Below are positions 1-4,202 of a stretch of DNA of 5,982 bases, piece by piece; position 1 is the stretch's first letter, and each line of letters begins with the position of its first letter. The notes beneath the pieces are model-generated. The model was not told where the DNA came from. It worked only from the letters and a program-made list of their open reading frames with translations, and did not search any database. The stretch spans positions 1-5,982 of the forward strand of contig QHPM01000194.1 in NCBI GenBank assembly GCA_003219095.1. Reading direction: 5' to 3'. Made by a program: the position numbers and the translations under genes. This DNA comes from Verrucomicrobiota bacterium (GTDB lineage: Bacteria; Verrucomicrobiota; Verrucomicrobiia; Chthoniobacterales; UBA10450).

Positions 1-352
1 CGACACGCTCGTTTCCAGTCGAATTATAATCAGGATTGCCGAGAACATTTTGGAGAGTAGGGCAAATCCAGCTTTTCTTCTGCAGCTGGTAGGGCGCGAG
101 GGCTGCGATCCATTCCTGAGCGTAGGCGGTATCATCTTCATCGGAACTGGATTGAATCTGAGGCCAGTAATTGTTGTCCTGCACATACTGCGCGGCGGCA
201 ATATGCAGATTGCGTAGGTTCGCCATACATTGGACGCGCTGGGCGCGTGCCCGCAACTTTTCGATTATTGGAATCAGGAGAACGGCGAGAATTGCGATGA
301 TTGCGACGACAGTCACCATCTCCATGACAGTAAAGCCAGCGCGCGGTCGCAC
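1..352 (-). CDS. Type IV pilin-like pseudopilin (prepilin N-terminal cleavage/methylation domain), 3' end outside the window
   Basis: The reading frame is open from the GTG at 352-350 to the left edge and gives 117 residues; the C-terminus is missing. It begins MRPRAG, then FTVMEMVTVV, a class III prepilin signal: a short basic leader, Gly at -1, Phe at +1 after cleavage and Glu at +5. A hydrophobic helix rich in Val, Ile, Ala and Leu follows to about residue 28, then a charged stretch EKLRARAQR. Further on, CMANLRNL, AAAQYVQDNNYWP and WICPT match the layout of verrucomicrobial and planctomycetal pseudopilins of the type II secretion 'protein G' style. Such proteins are processed by the prepilin peptidase and assemble into an inner-membrane-anchored pseudopilus or pilus. 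GTG is chosen because no ATG or TTG lies between the in-frame TAA just upstream (about 421) and the cleavage site, and it gives a normal 6-residue leader. No clear Shine-Dalgarno sequence is seen. Which machine it serves cannot be told from the fragment. Confidence 0.88.
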   Translation of the reverse strand, partial: MRPRAGFTVMEMVTVVAIIAILAVLLIPIIEKLRARAQRVQCMANLRNLHIAAAQYVQDNNYWPQIQSSSDEDDTAYAQEWIAALAPYQLQKKSWICPTLQNVLGNPDYNSTGNERV

Positions 353-362
353 ACTTTTAGAA

Positions 363-392
363 TTTGTAGTTTGATCGCCGCCAAACTGGCAA
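363..392 (-). promoter_or_regulatory. Possible sigma70-like promoter for the pseudopilin gene
   Basis: Read on the minus strand, TTGCCA (392-387, five of six matches to TTGACA) is followed after 18 bases by TACAAA (368-363, four of six matches to TATAAT). It lies wholly in the 43-bp gap between the preceding stop codon and the GTG start. A start site about 7 bases past the -10 box would leave a leader of only about four bases. The match is modest and could be chance. Confidence 0.25.
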
Positions 393-395
393 GGG

Positions 396-923
396 CTATG
401 AGGACTGTTTGAAGCCGTTTATGTCGTAAATAATTTCATCAAACGGTGTGTTCGCAGCTCGCGAAAACTGGATATCTGCTCCAGCGTCCGGATGGTTTTC
501 CTTCCGAACTCCTTTCATCCTTATGGTAAACAGCGTTTTGCCGAGTTTTATTGTCGCATTCATGCTTCCGACGGCAACCTCGACTGCGCCTTGGGACCCT
601 ACTGTGACAGTACTGGTTGCATCGATTTCGCCGGTGACTTTTGCGGAATCGGGGTCGGCACTTGCTTGGATATCGCCAGTGAAAGTCAACCCTGCGCCGA
701 AAATTACTACCGTGCCGGAAGCCAGTCCGGTAGAAGGGATATTCATTGTAAATAAGGCAATTGAATTGGCACCGGGCGAAAAGGTCTTACTTGGTAACAT
801 TACGCCACTATATGTGCCGGTTACCGAAATCCGGCCCGGTCCTTGAAATGGTCCGCCACTAATCGCGTAGCTCTGAGAGCTCGCGAAAACAAGACAAAGG
901 AGACAGGCAAAGAGAGCTTTCAT
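396..923 (-). CDS. Small exported protein of unknown function
   Basis: This encodes 175 residues from the ATG at 923-921. The first 20 residues form a clear Sec signal peptide: MKA, then a Leu/Cys/Val/Phe-rich core, with likely cleavage after SQSYA before ISGG. There is no lipobox. The mature part (about 155 residues) is rich in Gly, Thr, Ser, Val and Ala, with alternating hydrophobic stretches such as GRISVTGTYSGVMLP, GTVVIFGAGLTFTGDI and AKVTGEIDATSTVTV, which suggests an all-beta fold exposed outside the inner membrane. I do not recognise a named family. An upstream in-frame TTG at 980 would add 19 residues ahead of the signal peptide and overlap the previous stop codon; the ATG is preferred because it puts the signal peptide at the N-terminus. 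It lies 53 bp after the peptidase gene and 43 bp before the pseudopilin gene. No Shine-Dalgarno sequence is obvious. Confidence is high that it is a real exported protein; function is unknown. Confidence 0.8.
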   Translation of the reverse strand: MKALFACLLCLVFASSQSYAISGGPFQGPGRISVTGTYSGVMLPSKTFSPGANSIALFTMNIPSTGLASGTVVIFGAGLTFTGDIQASADPDSAKVTGEIDATSTVTVGSQGAVEVAVGSMNATIKLGKTLFTIRMKGVRKENHPDAGADIQFSRAANTPFDEIIYDINGFKQSS

Positions 924-933
924 TGGATTTGCT

Positions 934-961
934 TTTATCAAAAATGCTTGAACTACGTCAA
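934..961 (-). promoter_or_regulatory. Candidate sigma70-like promoter for the small exported protein
   Basis: On the minus strand TTGACG (961-956, five of six matches to the -35 consensus) is followed after a 16-base spacer by GATAAA (939-934, four of six matches to the -10 consensus). It sits in the 53-bp gap between the peptidase stop codon and the ATG at 923. A start site about 7 bases downstream of the -10 box would fall near 927, giving a leader of only a few bases. That fits the absence of a ribosome-binding site and would mean leaderless or nearly leaderless translation. This is inference from sequence match only. Confidence 0.4.
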
Positions 962-976
962 TCCCAAAAGTGATGA

Positions 977-1858
977 TCAATGAATGTGGTAAACTTCCAC
1001 AAGGCCATTTCCAGTTGTTCCGTTGGCCCCGCTTAAGATCGCGGTGTAAGCGCCGGGCGCGAGGGTGACGGCAATGGCACTTTCGAGGGCATTGGCTGGG
1101 GCAAGACCGGCTTGCTGAATTTCAGCCGCTTGTGCGGAATCTTGCTGCCAATTATCATTCGAAGCAACCATATTACCGTTGCGATCATGCAGGGTCAACA
1201 TTGGGTCCGACAGCGGATCGGGGACATTCATTGACGCCAGGGAAGGGCCTATACCCCGTACGACCATGTCCGCAGACGAGTTTGCGCCAACAATAAATCC
1301 GCCGATCAAAACGTTGTCGCCGCTCGATACATTTCCGCGAGACGAAATATTGGTGAACTCAGTCGCGGCCGGTTGCGAATCAAGGTCGTAGATTTCGACC
1401 AGGCTGGTGCCGGCGCTATTATTTTTGCCTCGGACAATTGCGGTGTACCTGCCCGGACTCAATGTTTCAAACAATGCACTTTCGCGCGGATCTTTCGGGG
1501 CAAGATGGTGAGATTGAATTTGCGCCGCCTGCCCGGAATTGGTCTGCCAGTTGTCATCGAATGCGATCTGGGTTCCGTTTGCGTCAAACAGTCCCAAGGT
1601 CGGATCGGACAATGGATTGACAACTTTAAACGCCGCCAAGGACGGGCCCAATGCGCGAAGAATCAGAGTTTTGGCGTTGCTGCCGCTGCTAAGGAACCCA
1701 CCAATTAGGACGTTGTCGTTAGTGCCGGTGAATCCACGGGTCGATAGGTTAACTGGAATCCCGGTGGGATTGGTTGGCTGACCAACGACTGATTCAATCG
1801 CATTTCGCGCATCAACCAACCCGAAGCCATCTGTGCACCGGCCAGCAAATCCGCTGAA
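977..1858 (-). CDS. C-terminal part of the split secreted peptidase: end of the catalytic fold plus two beta-rich modules
   Basis: This frame is open from just after a TAA at 1861-1859 down to the TGA at 979-977. A gene caller would start it at the TTG at 1819 (280 residues), but it is better read as the continuation of the upstream peptidase after a frameshift. Just before that TTG the frame reads TDGFGLVDARNAI, which resembles the closing G-x-G-L-V-(D/N)-A motif of subtilase catalytic domains. It has no signal peptide or ribosome-binding site of its own, and it overlaps the peptidase frame by 115 bp (1705-1819). After a short linker (QPTNPTGIP) come two tandem modules of about 125 residues. 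These modules are common at the C-termini of large exported proteins in Verrucomicrobiota and related phyla; their function is not known to me. Cell-surface attachment or substrate binding are guesses. Confidence 0.8.
   Translation of the reverse strand, partial: FSGFAGRCTDGFGLVDARNAIESVVGQPTNPTGIPVNLSTRGFTGTNDNVLIGGFLSSGSNAKTLILRALGPSLAAFKVVNPLSDPTLGLFDANGTQIAFDDNWQTNSGQAAQIQSHHLAPKDPRESALFETLSPGRYTAIVRGKNNSAGTSLVEIYDLDSQPAATEFTNISSRGNVSSGDNVLIGGFIVGANSSADMVVRGIGPSLASMNVPDPLSDPMLTLHDRNGNMVASNDNWQQDSAQAAEIQQAGLAPANALESAIAVTLAPGAYTAILSGANGTTGNGLVEVYHIH
980..1354 (-). repeat. C-terminal beta module, copy 2 (protein-level repeat)
   Basis: About 125 residues from TNISSRGN to the protein C-terminus, LVEVYHIH. 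It shares with copy 1, in the same order: DNVLIGGF, R-x-x-GPSLA, PLSDP-x-L, a NG turn, DNWQ, QAA-x-IQ, LAP, ESA, TL-x-PG-x-YTAI and LVE-(V/I)-Y. The copies are offset by 133 residues (399 bp) and have diverged well beyond DNA-level identity. Confidence 0.9.
1379..1753 (-). repeat. C-terminal beta module, copy 1 (protein-level repeat)
   Basis: About 125 residues from VNLSTRGF to LVEIYDLD, aligning with the second copy without large gaps. It carries DNVLIGGF, ALGPSLAAF, NPLSDPTL, FDDNWQ, QAAQIQ, LAPKD, SPGRYTAI and SLVEIY. A short Ser/Pro/Ala linker (SQPAATEF) separates the copies. Confidence 0.9.
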
Positions 1859-4101
1859 TTACCGCCGGAATGGATGCCGGCGAAATCGCGGTCGATGCCA
1901 AAGGAAAAACTATCACCAGGAACAAGCACGCTGGTAAACGTCAAGGTCAGGACGCGATGATTCGGCGAAAGCGAATGAGTGATAGCGAGATGCTGCGGAT
2001 TGTTACCAATGGTAAATGGTAAGCCGAATGCTGGATCTTCGTCGAATTCTAGCAGTGTATTAGTTAAATCGATCACTAGTTGATTCAGCGTTTGACCTGA
2101 ACTGCCACCAAAGGCAACGGTGAAGAAATTTGGATTTGTCGCACTGTCATCGCTCGAGTTTCCAGATGCGCTTACCTGAAGTGTCGCGTTGGCGTTGGAC
2201 CCAATTGCGTGGCAGAAGAATGGATCGCGATCGTGTGGAACCGCGGTCTGCTGCAACGTTGTAGTTATTTGATCCGGGGGCAGCGATTGCGGACCGCCGG
2301 CCGCTTCCAGTAACAATGCCGCTATTCCAGCCGCGGTCGGAGCGGCGGCACTGGTCCCAAAGAAATTCGGGAATCCGTCGTTATCGAAGTCGGTAGTACT
2401 ATTCGGAGGGAAAAATGACGTATCTACTCCGTCTGCAGCCGAGAATTTCGGTTCCAACCGAATGTCCGGAGTCGTTAGCCGGTTGCCACTTGGATCAAAA
2501 TAAAAAGCGAGCGCTCCGCCGTTGGAGGTGAAGTCTTCAAGCGTCGGCCGGTATTGCCCGGGCGGGGGATTCAGCCCATTTTGGTTGTACGATGGATTCG
2601 TCTGAGCAAGCAGATTATAGACATAGGCACCGACGCCGTTCGCATGTTTCGCCGTAGCATGTCCCGCAGTCGTAATGGCGTTGGTTGCAATGTTCGGCCC
2701 GGATAAAGACGCATCGTTGACCGAAATAAAACGCAGGTGAGTTTGAGGTGGCGGCGGATTGGTTGGCGGATTGGTTTGTTTAGTCCCAGCCAACGCAATG
2801 ACCAGAAAATATTTTGCCTCTGCATCAAGCTCAACCAACTCAATGGGTTCGTCGGTTGAGAAATTGTCGTCGGTCCCACTGAGGAAATCGACATAGTTAC
2901 CATCTGAGTCGAAAACGAGCAGGTTGTAATCTGTTGTTACGGCCCCCGCATCAAACGGGTCGTCCCACTGAAATACGATCAGCGGCGGAATCACACTATC
3001 CGTGGTGATTGGTATCGCGATAGCAGGGCTTGGATTTGAGCCAACGTTATGAAAGCCACCCGTGTACAAAGATGGATCAACCTGGGACAAATCGAGCTTG
3101 TTTGCACCAGCTGCGTTATTAGCCTGCTGGCCTTGCGCTCCAGTGAGCAAATGCAAGCCTGATGAATAGCCATTGTTTCCGCTATTTCCGGCGGCAGAGA
3201 AATAGGCAACTTTCTTTCCCGGCAAGGTAGTTCCGCTTGCAACGTCTTCGACTGCCAGTGCTATTTGACCATCCGAGAAAAAGGGTTCATCCGGAAAGAA
3301 GATATCGTCAACGATGACGTCGCAAAGAGCATTCGAGTTTGATCGCAGCTTGCGAATGCCTAGAGCCATGATCGACTGCGAAATGCCCGAGGTGTGAAAG
3401 CAGATTTTCGCAGCCGGTGCGATATCATGGATGATTTCCGCCATACCTCGCCCTTCATCGGTGCTGCCGCCGCTGAAGTCATCTTCCAGATTAACTACTG
3501 TCTGGTTGTAGCCGTCGGGGTTGCCTGGCCCTGGCAACTCACCGGCCGCAACCCCTACACTCGCTCGCGGTACTCCCTGCGCCGTATCGTAGGAATCGGA
3601 AATAATACCGACGCTAATGTTGCGGCCGAGAAACCCGTTGTTGCTGAGGACGCCGGCGGTATTTGCCTGTTTAGCATGTTCAACCACGCTGCTCTCCGCC
3701 GTAACCTTTCCTATGCGATGAATCGGCCGATGCGCCAGCATCACACTCTGCACGCCAACGGTGGCTCCAATCGCTTCCGCCTGCGGCAGGGGAAGCCGCG
3801 CGGAGATCACCCCGTGTCGCCAGTTCGGATCGACGGCCAAAATTTCTGCGCCCGCTCGCGTCAACGCTGCAGCCACCACGTTGATCGGAGCCTTTCCGTC
3901 AAGATGCAGGTTGACCAGGACACGATCCTGCGAATCCATCTGGATGGTGCGGCTGGTTGCGGCTTTGGCCTGCGCTAAGGCCCGATCCCGCTTGTAGGAA
4001 TCAACCAGCTGACGCAAACCCAGACCGAGATTACTCGGATTGGGCGCAGCAAACGCCAAGGACGCGACGACACAAAGGCAGAGGGTAAGGGGTGTTTTCA
4101 A
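1705..4101 (-). CDS. Secreted subtilisin/sedolisin-like serine peptidase with a Glu in the His position; frame disrupted near its 3' end
   Basis: The open frame gives 798 residues from a TTG at 4101-4099, the only possible start after an in-frame TAA just upstream. The N-terminus is a Sec signal peptide (MKTPLTLCLC..., cleavage likely after AFA at 18). A propeptide-like stretch runs to about 150. Catalytic features are VGIISDS (Asp169), TDEGRGM (Glu216, where classical subtilases have His of H-G-T), VIVDD (265-266), FSAAGNSG (oxyanion Asn306) and FGTSAAAP (nucleophile Ser584). Between Asn306 and Ser584 lie 278 residues against about 66 in subtilisin. This insert holds a beta-sandwich-like section with FQWDDP and LLVFDSDGN at about 375-437 and a Pro-rich loop at about 443-453. 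A further beta-rich section (about 637-756, ending FGIDRDFAGIHSGGNSADLL) sits between the Ser helix and the catalytic closing strand. From about residue 757 the frame no longer makes sense; the true continuation is in the -1 frame. If joined, the protein would be about 1,041 residues. The enzyme probably cleaves proteins outside the cell or in the periplasm; the substrate is unknown. Confidence 0.87.
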   Translation of the reverse strand: MKTPLTLCLCVVASLAFAAPNPSNLGLGLRQLVDSYKRDRALAQAKAATSRTIQMDSQDRVLVNLHLDGKAPINVVAAALTRAGAEILAVDPNWRHGVISARLPLPQAEAIGATVGVQSVMLAHRPIHRIGKVTAESSVVEHAKQANTAGVLSNNGFLGRNISVGIISDSYDTAQGVPRASVGVAAGELPGPGNPDGYNQTVVNLEDDFSGGSTDEGRGMAEIIHDIAPAAKICFHTSGISQSIMALGIRKLRSNSNALCDVIVDDIFFPDEPFFSDGQIALAVEDVASGTTLPGKKVAYFSAAGNSGNNGYSSGLHLLTGAQGQQANNAAGANKLDLSQVDPSLYTGGFHNVGSNPSPAIAIPITTDSVIPPLIVFQWDDPFDAGAVTTDYNLLVFDSDGNYVDFLSGTDDNFSTDEPIELVELDAEAKYFLVIALAGTKQTNPPTNPPPPQTHLRFISVNDASLSGPNIATNAITTAGHATAKHANGVGAYVYNLLAQTNPSYNQNGLNPPPGQYRPTLEDFTSNGGALAFYFDPSGNRLTTPDIRLEPKFSAADGVDTSFFPPNSTTDFDNDGFPNFFGTSAAAPTAAGIAALLLEAAGGPQSLPPDQITTTLQQTAVPHDRDPFFCHAIGSNANATLQVSASGNSSDDSATNPNFFTVAFGGSSGQTLNQLVIDLTNTLLEFDEDPAFGLPFTIGNNPQHLAITHSLSPNHRVLTLTFTSVLVPGDSFSFGIDRDFAGIHSGGNSADLLAGAQMASGWLMREMRLNQSLVSQPIPPGFQLTYRPVDSPALTTTS
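1832..1858 (-). other. Inferred frameshift junction in the peptidase gene
   Basis: Upstream the sensible protein is in the frame beginning at 4101; downstream it is in the frame ending at 977. The downstream frame is closed by TAA at 1861-1859 and already encodes DGFGLVDARNAI from 1831, so the shift must lie between. One missing base (or two extra) restores a single frame: 3,125 bp plus one base is 1,042 codons including the stop. Possible joins include NSADLLAG-CTDGFGLVDA and NSAD-FAGRCTDGFGLVDA, the latter needing one more T in the TTT at 1849-1847. No classical slippery heptamer is seen. Confidence 0.75.
2753..2776 (-). repeat. 12-bp tandem duplication in the Pro-rich loop of the peptidase
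   Basis: The plus strand reads ggcggattggtt twice with no gap and no mismatch (2753-2764 and 2765-2776). On the coding strand it produces the repeated residues TNPPTNPP, followed by more prolines. It lies in a loop within the large insertion between the oxyanion Asn and the catalytic Ser, where in-frame length change would be tolerated. Replication slippage is the likely origin. Confidence 0.85.
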
Positions 4102-4121
4102 AAAACCAGAGTCTCTCGGGT
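4100..4121 (-). terminator. Weak hairpin followed by six T, directly at the peptidase start codon
   Basis: On the minus strand ACCCGAGAGACTCTGGT can fold into a stem of three plus three pairs with one C/T mismatch and a three-base loop, followed by TTTTTT that runs into the TTG start. It has the shape of an intrinsic terminator for the secretin transcript, but the stem is short and would be weak. The rest of the 101-bp gap (4102-4202) shows no convincing promoter, and the best purine-rich stretch, GAGAG, sits further from the TTG than usual. Confidence 0.25.
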
Positions 4122-4202
4122 CTTACCAATGAAGGCAAGAGTAAATCAGTTTGCAGCGGAAAAAGCTCTGCATCCCGGGTGCCGACTCGTTCAGTGCGGG
4201 AG

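Noticed and set aside
171..412. Two plus-strand open frames near the left edge
   Set aside because: They are antisense to the pseudopilin N-terminus; the minus-strand reading gives a complete prepilin signal and pseudopilin motifs.
448..846. Plus-strand open frame of 132 codons, with another at 492-755
   Set aside because: It lies opposite the small exported protein gene. Its translation has no signal peptide or recognisable motif, whereas the minus strand gives a clear signal peptide and coherent beta-rich protein.
931..947. Possible hairpin GCATTTTTGATAAAAGC after the peptidase gene
   Set aside because: The stem has mismatches, consists mostly of A/T pairs and lacks a following T-run, so it is not a credible terminator; the same bases fit a -10 region better.
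921..980. TTG at 980 as start of the small exported protein
   Set aside because: It would put 19 residues before a textbook signal peptide and overlap the peptidase stop; the ATG at 923 is better supported.
1832..1858. Programmed ribosomal frameshifting as the firm explanation for the split peptidase
   Set aside because: There is no X-XXY-YYZ slippery heptamer or clear stimulatory structure, so mutation or sequence error is at least as likely; kept only as one alternative.
3394..3978. Plus-strand open frame of 194 codons
   Set aside because: It is antisense to the peptidase propeptide and catalytic Asp/Glu region, with an Arg/Cys/His-rich composition typical of a shadow frame.
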